64,000 nucleotides of DNA from an uncultured Lachnospira sp. GTDB taxonomy: Bacteria > Bacillota > Clostridia > Lachnospirales > Lachnospiraceae. This document shows, one piece after another, positions 9,690-18,420 of this stretch. Position 1 is the first letter of the stretch; every line of letters starts with the position of its first letter. The translations under genes were made by a program, and so were the position numbers. Under the pieces are notes generated by a model that was not told the origin of the DNA, ran no database searches, and worked only from the letters and a program-made list of their open reading frames with translations. The DNA lies in the NCBI GenBank assembly GCA_934343805.1, contig CAKRIN010000003.1:78482-142481 (forward strand), in the 5' to 3' direction.

Positions 9690-9718
9690 TTGAAAAATCG
9701 GCATTTTTATATTATAAT
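9690..9718 (+). promoter_or_regulatory. Promoter of the NlpC/P60 gene
   Basis: TTGAAA (9690-9695) and TATAAT (9713-9718) are separated by exactly 17 bases. This predicts a start near 9725 and a 43-base leader ending in a TTGAGG ribosome site for the ATG at 9768. The gene is thus probably transcribed apart from spo0A. Confidence 0.72.
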
Positions 9719-9767
9719 ATCAAAATCGTAAATGATTTTTAACAATTTTGTAATAATTGAGGTATAT

Positions 9768-10805
9768 ATGCGTAAGAGAGTTTTTAAAAGTATTGCGGCA
9801 GTTATGCTTATAACAACAATTTCAGCAACAACTGTTCTCGCAGATGACATTAATACATTAAAGAATCAGAAGAATCAGCAGCAGAAAGAACTTGATTCAT
9901 TGGAGAATGATCTTGCATATCTTCTGAGCCAGATGGATGATCTGGAATTTAAGATGGCCCAGATTTCACAGGATATAGATGATGCTAATGTGAAACTTGC
10001 AGATGCCGAGGAGGTTCAGCAGGCACAGTATGATGATATGAAGCTTCGTATCAAATATATGTATGAAGATCAGTCAGTTTCAATAGCAGAAGTATTCCTT
10101 ACATCATCAGATATGAGCAGTATGCTTAATAAGGCTGTTTATATGCAGGAGGTATATGATTATGACCGTAACAAGCTTGATGAAATGGCAAATACTGCAG
10201 CAGAAATAAAAAATCTTAAAGATGGACTTGAGAATGATCAGCAGGAGCTTGCAGCCAGTCAGGAAGAGCTTACACAGAAACAGGCTCTTTTGTATGCAAC
10301 GATTAATGATACAAAGTCTTCAATTAGCGATTTAGACGATAAGATTGAAGCTGCAACTAAAAAGGCGGCTGAAGAAGCTGCGAGAAAAGAGGCTGCACGG
10401 CGTCAGCTTGCACAGAGTTCTTCTGTAACATACAAGACAACAGCTAATCAGGATTCATCAGTTGCTAATGGAATTGTTTCACTTGCATATTCACTTATTG
10501 GTACACCATACGTGAGTGGCGGCTATTCTCCATCAGGTTTTGATTGTTCTGGATTTACATCTTATCTTTTTTCACAGTATGGTATTGGTGTGTCAAGATC
10601 ATCAAGTGGCCAGGCATATGGAGGCATGGCGGTTTCAAGTATATCAGAAGCACTTCCTGGTGACATAATATGTTATCCGGGTCATGTAGGAGTGTATGTT
10701 GGCGGTGGACAGATGATTCATGCTAATGTTCCTGGTGGTTCGGTTAGACTTGTAGGTGTTAATTCAATTGGTTTAAGAGTAACAGGCATAAGACGTTACT
10801 GGTAA
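9768..10805 (+). CDS. Secreted coiled-coil NlpC/P60 peptidoglycan hydrolase
   Basis: A 345-residue exported protein. A signal peptide covers about 1-25 (ending VLA before DDIN). A long coiled coil rich in Gln, Glu and Lys covers about 26-215. A C-terminal NlpC/P60 cysteine peptidase covers about 230-345, with the catalytic cysteine in SGFDCSGF (about 259) and a histidine in PGHVGVYV (about 305). This architecture resembles CwlO-type D,L-endopeptidases that cleave stem peptides during wall growth. The ATG at 9768 has TTGAGG upstream; an earlier in-frame ATG at 9732 would spoil the signal peptide. Known CwlO is controlled by FtsEX, which is not encoded here. Confidence 0.9.
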   Translation: MRKRVFKSIAAVMLITTISATTVLADDINTLKNQKNQQQKELDSLENDLAYLLSQMDDLEFKMAQISQDIDDANVKLADAEEVQQAQYDDMKLRIKYMYEDQSVSIAEVFLTSSDMSSMLNKAVYMQEVYDYDRNKLDEMANTAAEIKNLKDGLENDQQELAASQEELTQKQALLYATINDTKSSISDLDDKIEAATKKAAEEAARKEAARRQLAQSSSVTYKTTANQDSSVANGIVSLAYSLIGTPYVSGGYSPSGFDCSGFTSYLFSQYGIGVSRSSSGQAYGGMAVSSISEALPGDIICYPGHVGVYVGGGQMIHANVPGGSVRLVGVNSIGLRVTGIRRYW

Positions 10806-10825
10806 ATTATAAATATGTGTGATAT

Positions 10826-10860
10826 AATAAGTGCAGTTTTTAATAGCTGCGCTTATTTTT
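10826..10860 (+). terminator. Rho-independent terminator after the NlpC/P60 gene
   Basis: An 11-bp stem (10826-10836 with 10847-10857, one wobble pair) is followed by a run of T. It ends the single-gene transcript upstream of glgA. Confidence 0.75.
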
Positions 10861-10879
10861 ATGTAATAGCAGATATGAC

Positions 10880-10908
10880 TTGCATTACATAAAGTGATTT
10901 ATTATGAT
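10880..10908 (+). promoter_or_regulatory. Promoter of glgA
   Basis: TTGCAT (10880-10885) and TATGAT (10903-10908) are separated by 17 bases. They lie between the preceding terminator and glgA, whose ATG is about 45 bases downstream of the predicted start. Confidence 0.6.
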
Positions 10909-10959
10909 AAGATGCATGAGTATGGGATTTAATAATATTTAAGAAATGAGGATTAAAGT

Positions 10960-12396
10960 ATGAAGAATGTATTGTTGATTGCATCAGAAGCTGTTCCATT
11001 TATTAAAACAGGAGGATTAGCTGATGTAGCTGGTTCTCTTCCAAAGTATTTTGATAAGACCAAGTATGATGTAAGAGTTATGATACCTAAATACACTTGT
11101 ATTCCTTGGGAATATAGAGAAAAGATGGTATACAAAACACATTTTTATATCGATCTTGCGTGGAGAACACAGTATGTTGGAGTGTTTGAACTTGAGTGGA
11201 ATGGAGTAACATTTTATTTTATAGATAATGAATTCTATTTTGGCGGACCAAAGCCATACAGCTGGATTCATGAAGATATTGAAAAGTTTGCGTTTTTTAG
11301 CAAAGCTGCTTTATCAGCATTACCAGTGCTTGGCTTCAGACCAGATATAATTCATTGTAACGACTGGCAGACAGGACTTATTCCGGTTTATCTTAAAGAA
11401 AGATTCTCACAAGGAGAATTCTATCAGGGAATCAAGTCAATCATGACAATACATAATCTTAAGTTTCAGGGAATATGGGATCTTAAGAAAGTAAAGGATA
11501 TTACGGGACTTTCTGATGAATATTTTACATCAGATAAACTTGAAGCATATAATGACGCTAACTATCTTAAAGGCGGAATTGTATATGCAGACAGAGTTAC
11601 AACTGTAAGTGAAACATATGCAGAAGAGATCAAAACCCCATTCTATGGAGAAAATCTTGATGGTCTTATGAATGCAAGGGCTAATGCGCTTTCTGGCATA
11701 GTTAATGGAATAGATTATGATGAATATAATCCTGAGACAGATAAGAGGATTGAGCATAATTATAACCAGATAACATTCAGAAAAGAGAAGTGGAAGAATA
11801 AGGTTGCTCTTCAGAAAGAACTCGGACTTAAAGAAGATAAGGGTAAGTTTATGATTGGACTTGTTTCACGTCTTACAGACCAGAAAGGACTTGATCTTGT
11901 CGCATATGTCATGGATCAGATATGTGCAGAGGATGTCCAGTTTGTTGTCCTCGGAACAGGTGAAGAACGTTATGAAAATATGTTCAGGCATTATGACTGG
12001 AAATATAATGACAGAGTGTCTGCTAATATATATTATTCAGAAGATATGTCACATAAAGTCTATGCGTCTTGTGATGCTTTCCTTATGCCGTCGTTGTTTG
12101 AGCCATGTGGACTTTCACAGCTGATGAGTTTAAGGTATGGAACTGTTCCAATTGTAAGAGAAACAGGTGGTCTTAAAGATACTGTTGAGCCGTACAATGA
12201 ATATGAAAATAAAGGAACAGGATTCTCATTTGCTAATTATAATGCACATGAGATGCTAAGTATAATTAATTATGCCAAAGATGTATATTACAATCATAAG
12301 AGAGAGTGGAATAAGATAGTTGACAGAGGAATGAAAAAAGATTTTTCGTGGAATAATTCTGCGAGAAAATATGAGCAGCTGTATGATTCACTTTAA
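10960..12396 (+). CDS. glgA: Glycogen (starch) synthase, ADP-glucose type
   Basis: A GT5 glycosyltransferase that extends alpha-1,4-glucan from ADP-glucose. The 478 residues match the family. The N-terminal KTGGLADVAGSLPK motif (about 16-29) binds the sugar nucleotide. The C-terminal region has a SLFEPCGLSQLMSLRYG segment typical of GT5 retaining enzymes. TGAGG lies upstream of the ATG. It is monocistronic here, with its own promoter and a terminator hairpin after the stop. The other glg genes are not in the window. Confidence 0.96.
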   Translation: MKNVLLIASEAVPFIKTGGLADVAGSLPKYFDKTKYDVRVMIPKYTCIPWEYREKMVYKTHFYIDLAWRTQYVGVFELEWNGVTFYFIDNEFYFGGPKPYSWIHEDIEKFAFFSKAALSALPVLGFRPDIIHCNDWQTGLIPVYLKERFSQGEFYQGIKSIMTIHNLKFQGIWDLKKVKDITGLSDEYFTSDKLEAYNDANYLKGGIVYADRVTTVSETYAEEIKTPFYGENLDGLMNARANALSGIVNGIDYDEYNPETDKRIEHNYNQITFRKEKWKNKVALQKELGLKEDKGKFMIGLVSRLTDQKGLDLVAYVMDQICAEDVQFVVLGTGEERYENMFRHYDWKYNDRVSANIYYSEDMSHKVYASCDAFLMPSLFEPCGLSQLMSLRYGTVPIVRETGGLKDTVEPYNEYENKGTGFSFANYNAHEMLSIINYAKDVYYNHKREWNKIVDRGMKKDFSWNNSARKYEQLYDSL

Positions 12397-12399
12397 AAG

Positions 12400-12431
12400 A
12401 AAAAGGAAGTTGCCAAGCAACTTCCTTTTTT
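12400..12431. terminator. Bidirectional terminator between glgA and tRNA-Leu
   Basis: A perfect 13-bp inverted repeat (12401-12413 and 12417-12429) has a 3-base loop, with A tracts on the left and T tracts on the right. It can terminate glgA on the forward strand and the tRNA transcript on the reverse strand. Confidence 0.82.
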
Positions 12432-12433
12432 AA

Positions 12434-12516
12434 TGCAGGTGGCGGGACTTGAACCCGCACGATGTTGCCACCGGCAGATTTTGAGTCTGCTGCGTCTGCC
12501 ATTCCGCCACACCTGC
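12434..12516 (-). tRNA. tRNA-Leu (anticodon CAA)
   Basis: Read on the reverse strand, the 83 bases start GCAGGTG and end CACCTGC plus discriminator A, giving a perfect 7-bp acceptor stem. The anticodon loop is CTCAAAA within a GCAGA/TCTGC stem, so the anticodon is CAA (decodes UUG). A long variable arm and the GGTTCAAGTCC T-loop region identify a class II tRNA-Leu. The 3' CCA is not encoded; the next bases are TTAA. Confidence 0.95.
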
Positions 12517-12527
12517 GCGACCCAATT

Positions 12528-12556
12528 ATATTATCATAAGAACAAATAAAAATCAA
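12528..12556 (-). promoter_or_regulatory. Promoter of tRNA-Leu
   Basis: On the reverse strand, TTGATT (12556-12551) and TAATAT (12533-12528) are separated by 17 bases. The -10 element ends 11 bases before the mature 5' end of the tRNA, which fits a short precursor. Confidence 0.6.
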
Positions 12557-12567
12557 GTAAAGAATAC

Positions 12568-12596
12568 TTGCACATGTATTTAATTTAGAATATTAT
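12568..12596 (+). promoter_or_regulatory. Promoter of the zinc-finger protein gene / polA region
   Basis: TTGCAC (12568-12573) and TATTAT (12591-12596) are separated by 17 bases, just upstream of the gene at 12633. It is back to back with the tRNA-Leu promoter on the other strand, the -35 elements being 11 bases apart. Confidence 0.55.
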
Positions 12597-12632
12597 TTTT
12601 ATATTGAATAATAATCCTTTATGGAGGCATTT

Positions 12633-12998
12633 ATGAATAACTGTAAAGAAATTCAAGGTATGATAGAAGACTTTGAATATAACAGACTTTCATTAAAGAA
12701 TGAAGAAAAATTCACTGATCATATTCTGAATTGTGCGGACTGCCGGGAAGAAATGGAAATATACTATATAATTTCATATGGTCTTGATGATATGGAAAAA
12801 AATATGTCGGATTCGAAATACTCATCTTATATAGATTCATTTGATTTTACAGGTCTTGTGAATCAGAAGCTAGAAGACAGTAAGATTAAATGTCAGTTTA
12901 TAAGACAATGGAGTTACTTTAACAGATTAAGATATATGTTTGTTACAGGAATTATGCTTCTTACAACATTCCTATTGATAGTTATCCGATTCTTTTAA
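12633..12998 (+). CDS. Small membrane protein with zf-HC2 (anti-sigma-like) zinc finger
   Basis: A 121-residue protein. The N-terminal HILNCADC (H-x3-C-x2-C) matches the zinc-binding motif of zf-HC2 anti-sigma factors. A single C-terminal transmembrane segment (FVTGIMLLTTFLLIVIRFF) would anchor it with the finger in the cytoplasm. I chose the ATG at 12633 because GGAGG (12623-12627) precedes it; an ATG at 12621 overlaps that site. No ECF sigma factor gene is adjacent; polA follows 40 bases on. An anti-sigma role is therefore only a guess from the domain. Confidence 0.78.
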   Translation: MNNCKEIQGMIEDFEYNRLSLKNEEKFTDHILNCADCREEMEIYYIISYGLDDMEKNMSDSKYSSYIDSFDFTGLVNQKLEDSKIKCQFIRQWSYFNRLRYMFVTGIMLLTTFLLIVIRFF

Positions 12999-13038
12999 AT
13001 AAGAACTGTCGCATTAGAATAACAGATTGGAGATAATA

Positions 13039-15723
13039 ATGAGTAAAAAAATAATATTAATAGATGGACACAGTATATTAAACCGGGCATTTTATGGTGT
13101 ACCGGATCTTACTAATGCAGAGGGAATACATACTAATGCGTTATATGGATTCCTTAATATACTCTTTAAGTTTCTGGATGAAGAAAAGCCTGACTATATA
13201 ACTGTTGCGTTTGATTTATCAGCACCAACATTCAGACATAAAGCATTTGATGGTTACAAAGGTACGAGAAAACCTATGCAGCCGGAATTGAAGCAGCAGG
13301 TTCCTCTCATGAAAGAACTGCTTAAAGCTATGAATATTACAGTTGTTGAGCAGGAAGGCTTTGAGGCTGATGATATACTTGGAACTATTGCTAAGGATAG
13401 TGCTGCTAAAGGAATAGAAGTATCAATTGTTTCTGGTGACAGGGATTTATTGCAGTTAGCAGATGAGCATATTAAAATCAGAATACCTAAGACTAAGAAA
13501 GGCGTTACAGAAGTTGAAGATTATTATCCTGCTGATGTGATTGAATTATATGGTGTTACTCCGCATGAATTCATTGATGTTAAAGCACTAATGGGAGATA
13601 CATCAGATAACATACCTGGCGCACCGGGGGTAGGACCTAAGACTGCGTCAGCTATTATCCAGAAGTATCATAATCTTGATAATGTATTTGATCACTTGGA
13701 TGAATTAAAGCCACCAAAGGCAAAAGCATCAATAACTGAGAATATTGAACAGATTAAAATGAGCAGGTTCTTATCAGAAATTAAAATCGATGTTCCGATT
13801 GAGTATAATATAGATGATGCTAAAACAGGGAATTTCTTTAATGAGAATTCATATGAACTTTTTAAGAAATATAATTTCAAGAATATGTTAAAGAAATTTG
13901 AAAACACAGATATTATAGCCAAAGACCCTGATTGTTATGAATATTTTAAGAAGATATCTGATTTTTCAGAAGTTGAAAATGTATTTAATAAAGCAGCAGA
14001 TGCAGCTTCTGGGATTGAAAAAATCGGACTTTCAATTATTAGAGAAAATGAACTGATAGCAGTTGGAATAACACTTTCTGATACAGAAATTTATTATATC
14101 CCGGTATCAGGCTTTGTGACAGAAAATTATCTGACAGAGCGCCTGTTGGATGTTGCATGCAAAGCTTCTCACAGAAATATAGCTTCTGCCAATATTAAAG
14201 ATTATCTTGATATATTTGAAAAAGATAAGATAAGTGGTTATCCTCTTGTATCAGAAAATGCATTTATTGATACGGCAATTGCTGCATATCTGCTTCACCC
14301 AAGTAATGAAAGCTATGATTATGAGACTCTTGGAAGAGAATTTTTGTCATTAACATTTCTGTCAAAGACGGAGCTTCTTGGTAAATTAAGCATAGAAAAA
14401 GCTGCAAATGAAGCAGAAGATAATCTTATAAAATATGCCTGCCTTTCATCTTATGCTTATTACAGATGTGCTGATAAAATAACTGAACAGCTTAAGTGTG
14501 AGAATATGTATGAACTCTTTGAAACTATAGAGATGCCTCTTATTTTTGTCCTTTTTGAGATGCAGCAGCAGGGAATAAGTGTTGATAAACAGGCACTTGT
14601 GGACTATTCAAAGGTACTTGGTACTAAAATTTCCGTCCTTGAAAAAGAGATATACGATGCTGCCGGAGAAGAATTTAATATCAATTCACCAAAGCAGCTA
14701 GGAGTAATTCTTTTTGAAAAGCTTGGAATGCCTAATGGAAAGAAAACGAAGAGTGGTTATTCAACAGCTGCAGATGTACTTGAAAAGCTTGCACCTGATT
14801 ATCCGGTAGTAAATAAGATACTCGAATACAGACAGTTAACAAAGCTAAAGTCAACATATGCTGATGGACTTACACAATATATAGCTGAAGATGGAAGAAT
14901 TCATGGTACATTTAACCAGACAATAACAGCCACAGGAAGAATAAGCAGCACAGAGCCTAATCTTCAGAATATCCCGATAAGAATGGAGATGGGAAAAGCA
15001 ATAAGAAAGGTATTTGTTCCAAAGGATGGATTCGTATTCTTAGATGCTGATTATTCGCAGATTGAATTAAGAATTCTTGCACATATGTCAGGCGATGAGA
15101 AACTGATAGAGGCATATAACTCATCTGCAGACATCCACAGGGCAACGGCAGCACAGGTATTTGGAGTTCCACTTGATGAAGTTACTGATGAACAACGAAG
15201 AAATGCCAAGGCGGTTAATTTTGGTATTATCTATGGAATGAGTTCGTTTGGATTAAGTCAGGATCTTAGTATTTCAAGAAAAGAAGCCAAGGAATATATT
15301 GAAAGATACTTTGCAAGTTATCCTACTATTAAAACATTTATAGACGGGCTTGTAAGTGACGCTAAAGAAAAAGGATACTCTCTTACAATGTATAACAGAA
15401 GGAGGGAGATTCCTGAGATAAAATCATCTAATTTTATGCAGCGTTCTTTTGGAGAGAGAGTTGCCATGAATGCACCTATTCAGGGAACTGCGGCTGATAT
15501 AATCAAGCTTGCAATGATTAATGTATATAATGCACTTAAGGAGAATAATCTTAAGTCAAGGCTTATATTACAGGTTCATGATGAGCTTCTTGTTGAGACA
15601 GCAGAAGATGAGATTGAAACTGTAAAACAGATTATGATTGATGGAATGAAGAATGCAGTAAGCCTTAAGGTACCTCTTGAGGTGGATTTAAAGGAAGGAA
15701 AAGACTGGTTGGAGGCACACTAA
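13039..15723 (+). CDS. polA: DNA polymerase I
   Basis: An 894-residue enzyme for Okazaki fragment maturation and repair synthesis. The N-terminal 5'-3' exonuclease domain covers about 1-290. The middle domain (about 300-480) has the 3'-5' exonuclease fold but lacks the D-x-E active-site pair, so proofreading is probably absent, as in other Firmicutes. The polymerase domain has motif A DADYSQIELR (about 668-677), motif B RRNAKAVNFGIIYG and motif C VHDE (about 846). The ATG at 13039 is preceded by TTGGAG. An in-frame TTG at 13027 lies within that site and was rejected. The stop shares one base with the coaE start (TAATG). Confidence 0.97.
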   Translation: MSKKIILIDGHSILNRAFYGVPDLTNAEGIHTNALYGFLNILFKFLDEEKPDYITVAFDLSAPTFRHKAFDGYKGTRKPMQPELKQQVPLMKELLKAMNITVVEQEGFEADDILGTIAKDSAAKGIEVSIVSGDRDLLQLADEHIKIRIPKTKKGVTEVEDYYPADVIELYGVTPHEFIDVKALMGDTSDNIPGAPGVGPKTASAIIQKYHNLDNVFDHLDELKPPKAKASITENIEQIKMSRFLSEIKIDVPIEYNIDDAKTGNFFNENSYELFKKYNFKNMLKKFENTDIIAKDPDCYEYFKKISDFSEVENVFNKAADAASGIEKIGLSIIRENELIAVGITLSDTEIYYIPVSGFVTENYLTERLLDVACKASHRNIASANIKDYLDIFEKDKISGYPLVSENAFIDTAIAAYLLHPSNESYDYETLGREFLSLTFLSKTELLGKLSIEKAANEAEDNLIKYACLSSYAYYRCADKITEQLKCENMYELFETIEMPLIFVLFEMQQQGISVDKQALVDYSKVLGTKISVLEKEIYDAAGEEFNINSPKQLGVILFEKLGMPNGKKTKSGYSTAADVLEKLAPDYPVVNKILEYRQLTKLKSTYADGLTQYIAEDGRIHGTFNQTITATGRISSTEPNLQNIPIRMEMGKAIRKVFVPKDGFVFLDADYSQIELRILAHMSGDEKLIEAYNSSADIHRATAAQVFGVPLDEVTDEQRRNAKAVNFGIIYGMSSFGLSQDLSISRKEAKEYIERYFASYPTIKTFIDGLVSDAKEKGYSLTMYNRRREIPEIKSSNFMQRSFGERVAMNAPIQGTAADIIKLAMINVYNALKENNLKSRLILQVHDELLVETAEDEIETVKQIMIDGMKNAVSLKVPLEVDLKEGKDWLEAH

Positions 15724-16313
15724 TGAAAGTTATTGGAGTTACAGGAGGTGTAGGAGCAGGAAAATCATCTGTTCTTGCACTTCTTAAAGATATGTGTTCA
15801 TGCGATATAATACAGGCAGACCTTGTTGCAAGAAATATATACCGGTCTGGTAATATTGGATTTGAAAAGGTCGTTGATATATTTGGTGAACAGATTGTAG
15901 GAGAGGATGGAGAGATAAACAGACCTCTTCTTGCAGATATTATATTCAAAAATCCTAATAAGCGTATTGTGCTTAACAGCATAATACATCCGCTCGTAAA
16001 ACAGGAGATTATCAACCAGATTAATAATCATAAAATTGCAGGTGATGTTGACTATTGCTTTGTTGAGGCAGCTCTTCTTATTGAAGATCATTATGATATA
16101 TTTATGGATGAAATCTGGTATATATATGTATCAGAAGACGAAAGGCGAAGAAGACTGGCATCTTCAAGAGGATATTCTGATGAAAAGATATCAGATATTT
16201 TTAAGAGTCAGTTATCTGAGGATGATTTTAGAAAATACTCTGATAAAGTGATAGATAATAGCGGCAATATAGAAAAAACACGTGCCCAGCTTGAGATTAT
16301 GCTTGGAATATGA
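15723..16313 (+). CDS. coaE: Dephospho-CoA kinase
   Basis: Catalyses the last step of CoA synthesis, phosphorylating the 3'-hydroxyl of dephospho-CoA with ATP. The 196 residues are typical. The P-loop GVTGGVGAGKSS lies at residues 5-16. The ATG overlaps the polA stop by one base, so the two are translationally coupled. polA-coaE adjacency is widespread in Firmicutes. The preceding CoA step, coaD, is also in this window at 51279. Confidence 0.96.
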   Translation: MKVIGVTGGVGAGKSSVLALLKDMCSCDIIQADLVARNIYRSGNIGFEKVVDIFGEQIVGEDGEINRPLLADIIFKNPNKRIVLNSIIHPLVKQEIINQINNHKIAGDVDYCFVEAALLIEDHYDIFMDEIWYIYVSEDERRRRLASSRGYSDEKISDIFKSQLSEDDFRKYSDKVIDNSGNIEKTRAQLEIMLGI

Positions 16314-16351
16314 TACATTTATACATAATTTGTTTATTCTAGAGGTAGGAT

Positions 16352-18418
16352 ATGGATAATACACAGTCAAAGAAAGAGGCCATGGTGTTTGGCCTGGATA
16401 TAGGAACGAGAAGTATAGTAGGTGTTGTCGGATACATGGACAGAAGCCGTTTTAAAGTTGTTGCAATGGCTGAACAAAAGCACGAAACAAGAGCTATGCT
16501 TGATGGTCAGATACACGATATCTACAAAGTAGGAGATACAATAAGAAAAGTCAAAAATTCTCTTGAAAGCCAGCTTGGACATGAACTCTCGGATGTATGT
16601 ATAGCTGCTGCCGGAAGAGTTTTAAAGACTATTAACTCATCTGCAGAATATGTTTTTGAAGAGGAAACAAGAGTTACACAGGAACATATTTATTCTCTTA
16701 ACCTTCTTGCAGTTGAAAATGCACATAATAAGATAAATGAAAAAGAAGACAAATCCAGATTCTACTGTGTTGGAAACACTCCTATAAGATATCAGCTCAA
16801 TGGATATGATATCAATAATCTTGAAGGACATAAAGCTTCTAAGATAGCTGTTGAGCTTATTGCTACATTTTTACCGGAAGAAGTAGTTGATGGACTCTAT
16901 GAAGCTGTTGAATATGCAGGACTTCATGTGGCAAGCCTTACATTAGAGCCTATTGCAGCCATGAATATTGCAATTCCGGAACAATACAGGCTTCTTAATA
17001 TAGGACTTGTTGATGTCGGAGCCGGCACTTCAGATATATGTCTTACGAAGGATGGTTGTATTATTGCATATGGAATGATACCTTGCGCTGGAGATGAGAT
17101 TACTGAGTGCATAGCCAAAACTTATCTTGTTGATTTTAATACTGCAGAAAAGATTAAGATGTCCGCAAGTTCCAAGAAAAAGGGAGTTGTATCATTTAAA
17201 GATATAATGGGAATTACACAGAAGGTCGATGCACTGGAAGTAAGAAATGCAGCAGCTGAAGTTGTAAATGCCATGGCAAAGGATGTCGCAGATAAGATTG
17301 TTGAACTCAATGGCGGTAAACCAGTTAATGCTGTATTTGTAGTCGGCGGCGGTGGCAAGATACCGGGATACACAGAAAAAGTTGCTGATTTCCTTGGAAT
17401 ACCACATCAGAGAGTTGCTGTAAGAGGAGAAGAAGTCCTTACATCAGTTGACTTTGAAGTAGATAATTTCAAAAAAGATTCATTATATGTAACACCTGTA
17501 GGAATATGTACTAATTATTACACCCAGAAGAATAACTTTGTGTTTGTTACAGTTAATAAGGAAAGAATTAAACTTTATGACACAAGTAATCTTACAGTTG
17601 TGGATGCAGTAATGCAGATAGGATTTCCAAATGAAAAGCTTTTCCCAAGAAGAGGTGCAGAAATCAACTTTACAGTTAATGGTAAAGCACGTCTTGTAAG
17701 GGGAAGTGCAGGCGAAGGTGCAGTTGTTACTCTTAATGGAAGACCAGCTAATCTCCATACTCCGATTGAACAGAATGATATAATCGAAGTGACAGAATCT
17801 ACAATAGGAGAAGATGCCAGCATAACAATTGGTCAGTTGGAAGAATTTGATTCACAGATAACATTTGTAGTGAATGATAAAACAATCGTCTGCCCTAGAT
17901 TTGCATATGTCAATGGTGAATTAAAGTCGGAATTTTATGATATTAACGATGGCGACAAGATACGCATGGAAAATTTCTATACTGTGGCACAGCTTTTTGA
18001 ATTCCTTGACCTTGATTATAAGACGCTTAATGTCACTGTTAATAATGAACCTGCAGATAAGAATACAAGAGTATATGAGAATTTCACTGTCAGGACTTCA
18101 TCATTAGAGGAATATAATGAGAATATCATGGTGGCTGAAAAGCAGCAGGAAACAGAGAAAAAAGCAGAGCAGACTGATGATAAAGAAACACAGGAACAAG
18201 TAAGACAGCCTGTTGATATAACAATTACAGTTAATGGACAGCATGTTGTTTTAACTGGCAAGCCTGATTATATAGTAGTTGATCTTTTCCAGTTCTATTC
18301 ATTTGATCTTACTATGGTCAGAGGTAATCTTGTATTCTTACATAACGGAAGTGATGCAGATTATTCATCACCACTTAATAATGGTGATGTTATTGAGCTT
18401 CGCTGGGAGGATAAATAA
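16352..18418 (+). CDS. FtsA/PilM-like actin-fold ATPase with long beta-grasp-like C-terminus
   Basis: A 688-residue protein. Residues 1 to about 385 form an actin-like ATPase related to FtsA and PilM: VFGLDIGTRSIVGVVGY is the phosphate-1 motif, LVDVGAGTSDICL the phosphate-2 motif and VFVVGGGGKIPGY the adenosine motif. The remaining 300 residues are unlike classical FtsA. They contain repeated units of about 70 residues with the pattern VTVNG...L...GDxIEV, split by an acidic linker near 590-620 rich in Glu, Lys and Gln. These recall beta-grasp (ThiS/SLBB-like) folds. No amphipathic FtsA membrane helix is evident at the C-terminus. A cell-division or envelope role is plausible from the family but not shown. 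AGAGG precedes the ATG. Confidence 0.8.
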   Translation: MDNTQSKKEAMVFGLDIGTRSIVGVVGYMDRSRFKVVAMAEQKHETRAMLDGQIHDIYKVGDTIRKVKNSLESQLGHELSDVCIAAAGRVLKTINSSAEYVFEEETRVTQEHIYSLNLLAVENAHNKINEKEDKSRFYCVGNTPIRYQLNGYDINNLEGHKASKIAVELIATFLPEEVVDGLYEAVEYAGLHVASLTLEPIAAMNIAIPEQYRLLNIGLVDVGAGTSDICLTKDGCIIAYGMIPCAGDEITECIAKTYLVDFNTAEKIKMSASSKKKGVVSFKDIMGITQKVDALEVRNAAAEVVNAMAKDVADKIVELNGGKPVNAVFVVGGGGKIPGYTEKVADFLGIPHQRVAVRGEEVLTSVDFEVDNFKKDSLYVTPVGICTNYYTQKNNFVFVTVNKERIKLYDTSNLTVVDAVMQIGFPNEKLFPRRGAEINFTVNGKARLVRGSAGEGAVVTLNGRPANLHTPIEQNDIIEVTESTIGEDASITIGQLEEFDSQITFVVNDKTIVCPRFAYVNGELKSEFYDINDGDKIRMENFYTVAQLFEFLDLDYKTLNVTVNNEPADKNTRVYENFTVRTSSLEEYNENIMVAEKQQETEKKAEQTDDKETQEQVRQPVDITITVNGQHVVLTGKPDYIVVDLFQFYSFDLTMVRGNLVFLHNGSDADYSSPLNNGDVIELRWEDK

Positions 18419-18420
18419 TT

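Noticed and set aside
12266..12556. A 96-codon reverse-strand reading frame across the tRNA-Leu gene
   Set aside because: It runs through the tRNA and terminator, and no ribosome site or known domain supports it.
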